A stretch of 64,000 nt of DNA from Rhizobium sp. 16-488-2b (lineage in GTDB: Bacteria > Pseudomonadota > Alphaproteobacteria > Rhizobiales > Rhizobiaceae). Below the pieces are notes generated by a model. The model ran no database searches. It was not told the origin of the DNA and saw only the letters and a program-made list of their open reading frames with translations. The DNA lies in assembly GCF_017741815.1 (NCBI RefSeq), contig NZ_JAGHMF010000036.1, forward strand, positions 124,001 through 188,000, given 5' to 3'. Each line of letters opens with the position of its first letter. Position 1 is the first letter of the stretch. The translations under genes were made by a program, and so were the position numbers. This document shows positions 42,253-49,567 of the stretch, piece after piece.

Positions 42253-43485
42253 TTACTTGAACGCTTCGATCTCGCCAGCGGCCTTCTTGATGGCGTCAGC
42301 CGGCTCGGCCTTGCCTGTCACGACGGACTGGACCATTTCGATCATAGAGTTCTGGAAACCCTTGTAATCGGTAAAGAGCGGCTCGGGACCACCATAGGCG
42401 ATACCGTCGATGAACGGCTTCCAGGAAGCATCGGCTTTGATGAATTCATCGACCTTTGCCGACGGACGCAGAGGTGTCAGGCCAGCGCCGCCCTGGAGTT
42501 CGTATTCGCCCTGCGGCTCGGGAGAGGTGATGTACTTGGCGAACTCGATCGCCTTGTCCTCGACACCAGAACCCTTGAAGATCGCCAGGCTGTCGGTGAT
42601 GAGCAGCGTGCCCGGGCCCTTGGCATCCGGTCCGAGCGGCAGCGTCGTCACACCCCAGTTGATCTTGGTGTCCTTGAGGCGGGCGGCAGCGCCGGAGCCG
42701 GCCTGGATCATGCCCACCTTGCCGTCGAGGAAGATCGCACGAACTTCGTTCTGCTCGTAAGCGGTCGGGCCTTCTTCGGAGTAAGGCGTGATGTCCTTGT
42801 AGGCCTGCAGAGCGGCGAGAACACCGGGGCTATCCAGCGTGACCTTGCCATCGGCGTCGATGACTGTCGCGTTGTTGGTGTAAACCCAATGCATGAACTG
42901 GTGCATGGTGTTGTCGAAGGTCTTGGCGGACAGGCCGTAGCCCGGGATGCCCGTCTTTTCCTTGATGGTCTTGGCGGCAGCGATTTCTTCAGCCCAGGTT
43001 GTCGGCGGCTTCTCGGGGTCGAGGCCGGCCTGCTTGAACAGATCCTTGTTCCAGTAGAGCGCCTTGGTGGAGAACGCGATCGGCACGCCCCACTGGTTGC
43101 CCTCGAAGGTGACCGTGTCGACGATGTGAGGATAGTAGGCCTTCTTCTCGTCATCGGTCATCGGAACAGGAACGATCAGGTCGTTCTGAGCGAATTCCTT
43201 GAGCGTGCGCGAGCCGACGTAAGCCATCGCGACGGGCGTGCCGGCGGCGGCGAGCGTAGTTGCCTTGTCCTGGCACTGTGCCCAGCCAACGACTTCAGGC
43301 GCAACCTTCCAGCCCGGATTCTTGCCTTCCCATTCCTTGATGTACTTCTCGTGGATCGGGTCGATCTTGTCGCCGCAATAGATCCAGCTGATTTCCTTGT
43401 CGGCAGCTTCGGCCGTCATGGCGCCAAGCGCCGTCGAGCCGAGCAAGGCCAGTGCCATAAGGCTAGTTTTGAAAGCGATGCTCAC
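42253..43485 (-). CDS. Sugar ABC transporter substrate-binding protein
   Basis: This 410-residue family-1 extracellular binding protein has its signal peptide at residues 1-28 (MALALLGSTALGAMTAEAAD). Ligand-binding-protein marks include KEISWIYCGDKIDPIHEKYI, QWGVPIAFSTKALYWNKDLF, a mid segment YGLSAKTFDNTMHQFMHWVY and the C-terminal ELQGGAGLTPLRPSAKVDEF. The GTG start follows GGGAG. It lies between the permeases and the ATPase, an order less usual than binding protein first. Substrates are probably sugars or amino-sugars; context suggests the GH20/RpiR pathway. Confidence 0.92.
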   Translation of the reverse strand: MSIAFKTSLMALALLGSTALGAMTAEAADKEISWIYCGDKIDPIHEKYIKEWEGKNPGWKVAPEVVGWAQCQDKATTLAAAGTPVAMAYVGSRTLKEFAQNDLIVPVPMTDDEKKAYYPHIVDTVTFEGNQWGVPIAFSTKALYWNKDLFKQAGLDPEKPPTTWAEEIAAAKTIKEKTGIPGYGLSAKTFDNTMHQFMHWVYTNNATVIDADGKVTLDSPGVLAALQAYKDITPYSEEGPTAYEQNEVRAIFLDGKVGMIQAGSGAAARLKDTKINWGVTTLPLGPDAKGPGTLLITDSLAIFKGSGVEDKAIEFAKYITSPEPQGEYELQGGAGLTPLRPSAKVDEFIKADASWKPFIDGIAYGGPEPLFTDYKGFQNSMIEMVQSVVTGKAEPADAIKKAAGEIEAFK

Positions 43486-43517
43486 GTCAATACTCCCGTT
43501 AGTTAGCTGTTCACTTG

Positions 43518-44375
43518 TTATTGTTTTACCGCACCGGCAGTCAGACCGCCGACGAGATATCGTTGCAGGAAGAAGATGATGACCATCGCGGGCAAGATGC
43601 CGACGAAGGAGGCTGCCATCAGCTCATTCCAGATAACCTCCTGCTTACCGAAGTAAGCAAAGAGCCCCACCGGCAACGGCATGTATTCGGTCTTCGAGTT
43701 GAAAGTCAGCGCGAAGATGAATTGCTGCGCGTAGGCGCCGATGAAAGTGGTGATGGCGACGACGATGATCCCCGGCATGGCAATCGGCAGAATCACGCGG
43801 CGCAACGTGTAGAAGTGGCTGGCTCCATCCATGTAGGCGGCCTCGTTCAGCTCCTGCGGGATGCGGATCATGTAGGTCCGCAGCAGCCAGATCGCCGAAG
43901 GAATGAGGAATGCCACGCCAGGCACGATCATCGCGAAATAGGTGTTGAGCACGCCGAGCGTGCGCATCAGCCGGAACAGCGGAATAAGCAGCACGGCGCC
44001 CGAGAACATGTTGACGGTCAAAAACGCGCCAAGCAGCAGGCCCATGCCGCGAAACTCGAACTTCGCGAAGGCATAGGAAGCCGGGATGACGAGCGCCAGC
44101 ACGATTACTGTGACGATGATCGAGATGAAGAAGGAGTTGAAGATATAGCGCCCGAAGCCTGGAACGCTGATCCACATGGTGCGATAGGCCTCGAACGAGC
44201 CGTTTTCCGGCCAGAAGCGGTAGGGCGACGAAAACAGCTGGCTCAACGGCTTCAGCGACACCAGGAAGCCTTCGACGAACGGCGCCAGCACGAAGGTGAG
44301 GAACACCAGGACGCCAAGGTAGATCAGCAGGATTTCCCACCAGCTGTAGCGATCGATCATGGCCGCGTTCTTCAT
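43518..44375 (-). CDS. Sugar ABC transporter permease (MalG type)
   Basis: This 285-residue inner-membrane subunit begins SWWEILLIYLGVLVFLTFVL. It has the periplasmic stretch SSPYRFWPENGSFEAYRTMW, an EAA loop ELNEAAYMDGASHFYTLRRV and the C-terminal YLVGGLTAGAVKQ. Its ATG overlaps the stop of the previous permease as ATGA. It forms the channel with the next upstream gene. Confidence 0.92.
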   Translation of the reverse strand: MKNAAMIDRYSWWEILLIYLGVLVFLTFVLAPFVEGFLVSLKPLSQLFSSPYRFWPENGSFEAYRTMWISVPGFGRYIFNSFFISIIVTVIVLALVIPASYAFAKFEFRGMGLLLGAFLTVNMFSGAVLLIPLFRLMRTLGVLNTYFAMIVPGVAFLIPSAIWLLRTYMIRIPQELNEAAYMDGASHFYTLRRVILPIAMPGIIVVAITTFIGAYAQQFIFALTFNSKTEYMPLPVGLFAYFGKQEVIWNELMAASFVGILPAMVIIFFLQRYLVGGLTAGAVKQ

Positions 44376-45256
44376 GCGCGCTTCTCCGGGTTGAGCCGAC
44401 GGGTGACACGGAAATAGGCAAAGCAGAATGCCGATAGGAAGATGCAGATCAGCACCGCGCGGGCCGCACCCTCACCATATTTCTTCGAGCCGATGGCCGT
44501 CTGGTAGGTATCGATGATCATCGTCGTGGTCTGTCCGCTGGGGCCGCCTTGCGTCAAGATCCAGATGATATCGAAGGAGTTGAACGTGGCAATGAGGGAT
44601 AGCATCGACATGGTGATGATCGACGGCACCATCAGCGGCAGGGTGATGCGGCGGAAGCGATAGAAACGCCCCGCGCCATCCGTCCAGGCCGCCTCGTATA
44701 GATCCTTCGGGATCGACTGGATCGCCGCCAGGAAATAGATGGTGACCATCGGCACGCCAATCCACACGTCGGTGATGATCGTTGCCCAGAAAGCCGTGTT
44801 GCCATAGGCGAGGAAGGCCACCGGGCCATCCACGAAGCCGATGCGCTGCAGCATGCCCGAGATCATCCCGAACTGGCCGTTATACATCCAGCCCCACATG
44901 AAGATTCCGATCGCCATCGGCACCACCCATGGCGGCATGGTCAGCAGACGAAACAGCGAGCGACCGGGGACCGCGCTGTTCAGCAGCGACGCGCCGAAGG
45001 TACCGATGATCATCTTCAGCGAGACCGAGAAGAAGGTCCAGATGAAGGTGCGGACGATGACGTCGGCGAAGGTCGCGTTGAAGATCTTCTCATAGTTCGC
45101 CCAGCCCACCCAATTGGTCACTTTTCTGAGCGACGCATCGGTGAAGGACAGAATGAACGTATCGACGAGCGGGTAAGCGACGATTACCGCGACATAGAGG
45201 ACTGCCGGAAGGAGAAGGATCCAGGCGAAGATGAGGTTGCTTCTTTGAACGTTCAT
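44372..45256 (-). CDS. Sugar ABC transporter permease (MalF type)
   Basis: This 294-residue membrane subunit begins NVQRSNLIFAWILLLPAVLY. It has PWVVPMAIGIFMWGWMYNGQ in the middle and an EAA loop LYEAAWTDGAGRFYRFRRIT. GGAGGGCGGCAGG precedes the ATG at 45256, which I prefer to the upstream open frame. It lies 13 bases after the Gfo/Idh gene and overlaps the next permease by four bases. Confidence 0.92.
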   Translation of the reverse strand: MNVQRSNLIFAWILLLPAVLYVAVIVAYPLVDTFILSFTDASLRKVTNWVGWANYEKIFNATFADVIVRTFIWTFFSVSLKMIIGTFGASLLNSAVPGRSLFRLLTMPPWVVPMAIGIFMWGWMYNGQFGMISGMLQRIGFVDGPVAFLAYGNTAFWATIITDVWIGVPMVTIYFLAAIQSIPKDLYEAAWTDGAGRFYRFRRITLPLMVPSIITMSMLSLIATFNSFDIIWILTQGGPSGQTTTMIIDTYQTAIGSKKYGEGAARAVLICIFLSAFCFAYFRVTRRLNPEKRA

Positions 45257-45269
45257 CCTGCCGCCCTCC

Positions 45270-46427
45270 TCAAGCCGCTCTGGCGTGGAGCGCCTCGTCG
45301 AACTTGTCCCATACGGGACGCAGGTCGACAACCGTCTTCTTCATGCGGGCCTCGTCCATGGAGAGTGCCAGAATGCCGGCTTCAAGGGCATTCAGGGTCG
45401 AGACGGGCAGCACCGTGCCAGTGCGGACGCTGTCGAGGATGTCGGCCGCCATCTGCTCGTCGGCACCATAGTGCTGTGAGAGTTCGGTGGCCGCATACTT
45501 GTTCTCGACGACCTTCTTGCCGGTCAGCTGCTCATGCACATCGAGATAGCCGCGCACGAAATCGCCCTCGGCCATCCCGCGCGAGCCCATGATCGCAAAG
45601 CGACGGAACTGGTCGGGAACGTTGAGGTTGGTGTGGAAATTCATGCCCACGCCATTAGCGTATTCGACGATCGCGACCTGATAGTCGATAATGTCGGCAT
45701 CGCTGTCGAACACCTTGTCGGTGCCCTTCCAGCCGCTCGGCTTGCGATGGAACAGCTCAAGATCATTGATGCCTTCGCGAGCGGGATCGTTTGCCGGCGT
45801 AAAGCTCTTGCGACCGCCGAAACTTGCGACCCGCTCGGGCCGCGCGCCGGCGATGCCATTATAGAGGTCGAGATCGTGGCAGCACTTCTCCAGCATGAAG
45901 CTGCCGGAATAACGCTCGTAGCGGCGCCAGTCGCGCATGAAGAATGCGCCGTGATAGGGTTCGATATGCTCGGATGCCTCGATCGAGACGATCTGGCCGA
46001 GATTGCCGGCGGCCTGAACCGCCTGCAGGTCGCGATAAAGCGGCGAATACCGCAGCACCAGACCGACCATCAGCCGCTCATGACCGAACTTGGCCATGAG
46101 ACGCGCGAGCTCGATGCTTTCGGCGATCGTGGTGACGATCGGCTTTTCGCAGAAGACCTTCAGACCGGCTTCGAGACCGATGCGGATATGCTCGAGATGG
46201 AAGAGATTGGGCGAGCCGATCATGAGGAGATCGAGCTTTTCGTTGGCGATCAGCTCCTGCGGCGTGGCATAGGATTTGCCAACGGAAACGCCCTTTTCGA
46301 CGAGACCCGGCAGACCAGCGGGCTCGGGATCGACATAGCCGACGATCTCGAAGCTTTCATCAATCGACTTGAAGACGTAGCCCAGATAGCCGAGCCGGAA
46401 ACCTAGCCCGATAATTCCCACTTTCAT
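45270..46427 (-). CDS. Gfo/Idh/MocA family oxidoreductase
   Basis: This 385-residue NAD(P)-dependent oxidoreductase begins MKVGIIGLGFRLGYLGYVFK. It shows IGSPNLFHLEHIRIGLEAGL, the FCEKPIVTTIAESIELARLM active-site lysine motif, and an extra stretch SGSFMLEKCCHDLDLYNGIA with the family His and Asp. The ATG at 46427 follows GAGAGCAG. It leads the five-gene ABC operon; site B lies 21 bases before its ATG. It probably oxidises the imported sugar or amino-sugar. Confidence 0.9.
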   Translation of the reverse strand: MKVGIIGLGFRLGYLGYVFKSIDESFEIVGYVDPEPAGLPGLVEKGVSVGKSYATPQELIANEKLDLLMIGSPNLFHLEHIRIGLEAGLKVFCEKPIVTTIAESIELARLMAKFGHERLMVGLVLRYSPLYRDLQAVQAAGNLGQIVSIEASEHIEPYHGAFFMRDWRRYERYSGSFMLEKCCHDLDLYNGIAGARPERVASFGGRKSFTPANDPAREGINDLELFHRKPSGWKGTDKVFDSDADIIDYQVAIVEYANGVGMNFHTNLNVPDQFRRFAIMGSRGMAEGDFVRGYLDVHEQLTGKKVVENKYAATELSQHYGADEQMAADILDSVRTGTVLPVSTLNALEAGILALSMDEARMKKTVVDLRPVWDKFDEALHARAA

Positions 46428-46447
46428 GCTGCTCTCGTTCCCATTTA

Positions 46448-46465
46448 CGTAATTTATTTTCGTCA
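46448..46465. promoter_or_regulatory. Putative RpiR operator, site B
   Basis: CGTAATTTATTTTCGTCA lies 21 bases before the Gfo/Idh ATG and matches site A (upstream of ridA) at 14 of 18 positions, in the same orientation to its gene. Both are followed on the plus strand by AAGTTGA and then GACA or CA. This is consistent with co-regulation of the two operons. Confidence 0.45.
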
Positions 46466-46520
46466 AGTTGAGACAAAAATTCGATCTCGTCAACACGAAA
46501 CACGGAAAAAGTTGGAACTG

Positions 46521-46538
46521 TGAAATTAATTTTCATGA
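46521..46538. promoter_or_regulatory. Putative RpiR operator, site C
   Basis: TGAAATTAATTTTCATGA includes the symmetric core TGAAA-TTAAT-TTTCA and matches site A at 14 of 18 positions. It is the most palindromic of the three elements, about 94 bases upstream of the Gfo/Idh start. Confidence 0.45.
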
Positions 46539-46618
46539 CGCTTGTTTGACAGGCATTTTGATTTTCATCACGGATGCGCCTGCCGTCAGCCACAAGGCGG
46601 GACGATAGGATCGCCTGT

Positions 46619-46638
46619 ACCCACATCATCATGTGGGT
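46619..46638. promoter_or_regulatory. Perfect inverted repeat upstream of the Lrp gene
   Basis: ACCCACAT-CATC-ATGTGGGT is a perfect 8-base palindrome with a 4-base centre, 118 bases before the Lrp ATG. It could be the site of that regulator or a short transcript hairpin. The function is unassigned. Confidence 0.45.
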
Positions 46639-46756
46639 AAGTGGCAAGATGCGCATGCCCATCTCGATCGAGCGCGGCGTGAGCATTGACACAAATCGCG
46701 TCGCCTCACACTATTTCGCGGAAACCATACCAACACTGATTGCCGGACCGTGTCAA

Positions 46757-47239
46757 ATGAACGATTCTACCGCAAAAATCGATGCGTTTGACATGAAGAT
46801 CCTCAGCGCCATGCAGAATGATGCGACCCTGTCGCAGCGCGATCTGGCCGAAAAGATCGGCTTGTCGCAGAACGCCTGCTGGCGCCGACTGCAACGGCTG
46901 CATTCCCTCGGCCTGATCCGGGGATCGCACAGCGACATCGACCTCAAGGCCCTTGGTTTCGATCTGACGGTCTTCGTCATGATCCGCACGCGCCATCATT
47001 CGAAAGAATGGAGCGAGGGATTTCGGGCGCATGTCGAGCGGTTGCCCGAGGTGATCGACTTCTATCGCATCGGCGGCGACTGGGATTATCTCATCAAGGT
47101 CGTGACCAAAGGCATGTCCGGTTACGATGCGTTCTACCAGAAGCTCATCACGAATTTCGATCTCGCCACGGTGACGGGCTTTTTCTCGATGGAGGCGATC
47201 ATCAATAATCGTCCGGTGGATCTGACGCGGTTGCGCTGA
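46757..47239 (+). CDS. Lrp/AsnC family transcriptional regulator
   Basis: This 160-residue regulator has the DNA-binding part KIDAFDMKILSAMQNDATLS then LAEKIGLSQNACWRRLQRLH and the RAM sensor domain (VFVMIRTRHHSKEWSEGFRA, FYRIGGDWDYLIKVVTKGMS). The ATG at 46757 matches the family start; the frame opens at 46574 inside the regulatory region. It is divergent from the Gfo/Idh-ABC operon. Its ligand is probably an amino acid, so it may link amino-acid status to that operon. Confidence 0.88.
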   Translation: MNDSTAKIDAFDMKILSAMQNDATLSQRDLAEKIGLSQNACWRRLQRLHSLGLIRGSHSDIDLKALGFDLTVFVMIRTRHHSKEWSEGFRAHVERLPEVIDFYRIGGDWDYLIKVVTKGMSGYDAFYQKLITNFDLATVTGFFSMEAIINNRPVDLTRLR

Positions 47240-47277
47240 CGAAAGACGTGAGGAAGACCCCAGCTGTTATGACAAAT

Positions 47278-47301
47278 GAAGGGGACCTCGCAGCCCCCTT
47301 C
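47278..47301. terminator. Probable terminator between Lrp and MFS genes
   Basis: GAAGGGG / CCCCTTC with a 10-base loop lies between the convergent stops of the Lrp gene and the MFS gene. On the minus strand ATTTGTC follows, a weak T-rich tract. It could serve either transcript. Confidence 0.45.
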
Positions 47302-47314
47302 TATGTCCCGATTT

Positions 47315-48913
47315 TCAGGCCTTGCCTGGGCGGTTGATCGTCAGGAAGTGCCGGACGACAGGCTTTTCCGGGCCCGAGTGGTAGGCAAGCACCTTGCCCT
47401 GCAGGTCGGCATCGGCATTCGACACCCGCTTGTGCTGCCGAAGATGCTCCGCCCAACTTTCCACCATGAACCACTCGACGATCTTCTCAGGGTCAGCGGA
47501 GTCTTCCGTCACGCCCCAGCCATAGGCACCATCGCGGCGGCGTTCCTGCGACATGTCGTTCAGGGCACGAAGGAAGGCCGAACGGTTGCGCTTTTCGACA
47601 TTATACTCGATCAGGATCAGAACCGGTCCACGATCATGGGCGACGGGCTCGGCGACAAGCGGCTCCGGCCAGTGGCTGGACGGGACCAGATCGGCATCGC
47701 CGGCAGGCAGCTTCACACGGTGCATGATAAGACCGGCGACGAGCAGACCGGCGGCACCGATCAAGAGAGCGCCAGGGACGCCGACCGCTTCGCCAACAGC
47801 ACCCCAGCCGAGGCTGCCGGCCGTCATCGCGCCGTTGAAGACGGTGAGGTAGACGGCAAGACCGCGACCACGCACCCAGTTCGGAAGGACAGCCTGGGCC
47901 GCGCCATTCAGCGTCGTCAGAGCGGTGATCCATGCGCCGCCGAGGAAGAGCAGAGCGACGATCGCAACAGCCTTCGGCGGAGCAAGCGACAGGATAGCCA
48001 TGACGACAGCGGTGGTGATCGCTGCGCCAAGCATGAGGCCATCGGCGCTCAGACGTTCACGCAGCTTCGGCATGACGAGCGCTCCGCCGATCGCACCAGC
48101 GCCAACCGCGCCGAGCAGGATGCCGTAGAAGCTTGCATCGCCGCCGAGAAGCTGGCGGGCGACGAGCGGCAGCAGGGCCCAGACGGCGCTGGCGAAGGCG
48201 AAGAAGATCGCGGCACGCAGCAACACGACATGCAGCGGGCGGCTGGCACGAGTGTAGCGAAGGCCGGCCCGGAAGGCGCCGAAAAAATTCTCCTGCAGGG
48301 CATCGTTGGCGCTCTTGGCGCGCGGCCACCAGATCAGCGCGGCGATGACGACCAGATAGCTGGCAACGTCAGCCCCGTAGGTAAGCCCCGCCCCGAACGC
48401 GGCAAGCAGGATACCCCCCGCTGCCGGGCCGATGGAACGGGCGATATTGATGCCGAGCGAATTCAGCGCGACCGCGCTTTTCACATCCTCGCGCTTGACG
48501 AGCTCAGGCACGATCGCCTGCCAGGTCGGCCCCATCAGTGCCGCGCCGATGCCACCGAGGAAGGTGAGACCGATCAGGGCGCTGACCGAGAGCATGCCCG
48601 TCTGCGCAAGAACCATCAGGCTGATGCTGACGGAGGCGAGCAGCAGCTGGACGGCAATCAGGAACTTGCGGCGGTCGAGAATATCGGTGAGCACGCCCGC
48701 CGGAATCGCGAGAAGGAAGATCGGCAGCGTGCCCGCCGCCTGAACCATGGCGACAGCAGCCGGCGAGGCCGAGAGGTCTGTCATCAACCAGGAGCTCGCG
48801 ACATCGCGCATGAAGCTGCCGGTATTGCCGAGAACGGTGGCCGCCCAGAGAACGGCGAAGACGGGTTGGGCGAGTGGAGCGAAGCTGCCCCCGGAGGATT
48901 TTGCGGTGCTCAT
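47315..48913 (-). CDS. MFS transporter with C-terminal monooxygenase-like domain
   Basis: This 532-residue protein is a major-facilitator carrier of the MFS_3/EntS-like group with 12 spans (FAVLWAATVLGNTGSFMRDV at the start, SLGWGAVGEAVGVPGALLIG near the end of the carrier). About 100 residues follow that are not membrane: PVLILIEYNVEKRNRSAFLR, then AYGWGVTEDSADPEKIVEWF, which looks like a ferredoxin-like antibiotic-biosynthesis-monooxygenase (ABM) domain. Such fusions are known but unassigned. It overlaps the DoxX gene stop by four bases (ATGA), so the two are co-expressed. The transported molecule is unknown. Confidence 0.85.
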   Translation of the reverse strand: MSTAKSSGGSFAPLAQPVFAVLWAATVLGNTGSFMRDVASSWLMTDLSASPAAVAMVQAAGTLPIFLLAIPAGVLTDILDRRKFLIAVQLLLASVSISLMVLAQTGMLSVSALIGLTFLGGIGAALMGPTWQAIVPELVKREDVKSAVALNSLGINIARSIGPAAGGILLAAFGAGLTYGADVASYLVVIAALIWWPRAKSANDALQENFFGAFRAGLRYTRASRPLHVVLLRAAIFFAFASAVWALLPLVARQLLGGDASFYGILLGAVGAGAIGGALVMPKLRERLSADGLMLGAAITTAVVMAILSLAPPKAVAIVALLFLGGAWITALTTLNGAAQAVLPNWVRGRGLAVYLTVFNGAMTAGSLGWGAVGEAVGVPGALLIGAAGLLVAGLIMHRVKLPAGDADLVPSSHWPEPLVAEPVAHDRGPVLILIEYNVEKRNRSAFLRALNDMSQERRRDGAYGWGVTEDSADPEKIVEWFMVESWAEHLRQHKRVSNADADLQGKVLAYHSGPEKPVVRHFLTINRPGKA

Positions 48914-49347
48914 TGTTCAGCTCCCTTGGTGATGTCGAAGATGGTGACGAGAATGAAGGCGCCTGCGAGGCCGAGATGTTCGAAGAAGGCGTTGGTTGCC
49001 ATCATCCGTTCCATGCCGGCGGGCAGTTCCCAGAAACGAAGCGCGATGAAGGTCGCGAGAATAGTGAAGCCGGCGAGCGCGAGAGCACCCATCCACCGGA
49101 GCTTGCCCGACACCACCATCGCCGATGCGCTCAGCTCGAATGCGATGACGACGACGGCGAAGACGGGGGCCGGGTGGAGACCGAAATGCTCCATCTCGGC
49201 GACTGCGCCGCCGAAATCGAAAATCTTGGTGAGCGGGCCTTGGATATAGGCGGCGCACAGCGCGAGCAGCGCGGCGGTTCGCACGGCAGGCGCCGAAGCG
49301 ACGTCGGCCAGAAGCCTGCGCGGTATTGAAGGTGAGTGGCCGGTCAT
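48910..49347 (-). CDS. DoxX family membrane protein
   Basis: This 145-residue protein has four predicted membrane helices typical of DoxX: RTAALLALCAAYIQGPLTKI at the first, PVFAVVVIAFELSASAMVVS, a central ALALAGFTILATFIALRFWE and the last AFFEHLGLAGAFILVTIFDI. DoxX proteins are linked to thiosulfate or electrophile/oxidative stress but are often unassigned. GCAGGAGCAACG precedes the ATG. It is followed by the overlapping MFS gene, which suggests a small membrane module. Confidence 0.88.
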   Translation of the reverse strand: MTGHSPSIPRRLLADVASAPAVRTAALLALCAAYIQGPLTKIFDFGGAVAEMEHFGLHPAPVFAVVVIAFELSASAMVVSGKLRWMGALALAGFTILATFIALRFWELPAGMERMMATNAFFEHLGLAGAFILVTIFDITKGAEQ

Positions 49348-49500
49348 CGTTGCTCCTGCGATCTTGCCGGTCGGTTCGAGCGGCGCTGTGTTCGTCTGAT
49401 GGAGCCATATTGACGGGACCCATTGCCGCCAACAATTGCATCAATAGTTTCGATTTAAGTGCATTATCCGCAATTATCCATGAGAGCTTTTTTACGCTTG

Positions 49501-49537
49501 CAAAACAGGCTTGGGCAGCGGTTTCCCGCTGCCCAAG
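49501..49537 (-). terminator. Rho-independent terminator of the amidohydrolase gene
   Basis: A perfect 12-base stem CTTGGGCAGCGG / CCGCTGCCCAAG (49510-49521 and 49526-49537) with a 4-base loop is followed on the minus strand by CCTGTTTTGC. It lies about 30 bases after the amidohydrolase stop. Confidence 0.75.
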
Positions 49538-49567
49538 ATGATACGTCGTTCGGTTATCTCGTCAGCC

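Larger units (their letters stand above)
46428..46756. other. 329-base divergent intergenic region
   Basis: The region between the Gfo/Idh-ABC operon and the Lrp regulator has no credible gene. It contains two AT-rich operator-like elements (46448-46465 and 46521-46538) and a perfect 8-base inverted repeat (46619-46638). Its unusual length and AT content compared with the flanking genes fit a regulatory region serving both directions. Confidence 0.6.

Noticed and set aside
47276-49249. 657-codon open frame opposite the MFS and DoxX genes
   Set aside because: It is antisense to two clear membrane-protein genes; its sequence is charge-rich low complexity, as expected for GC-rich shadow frames.
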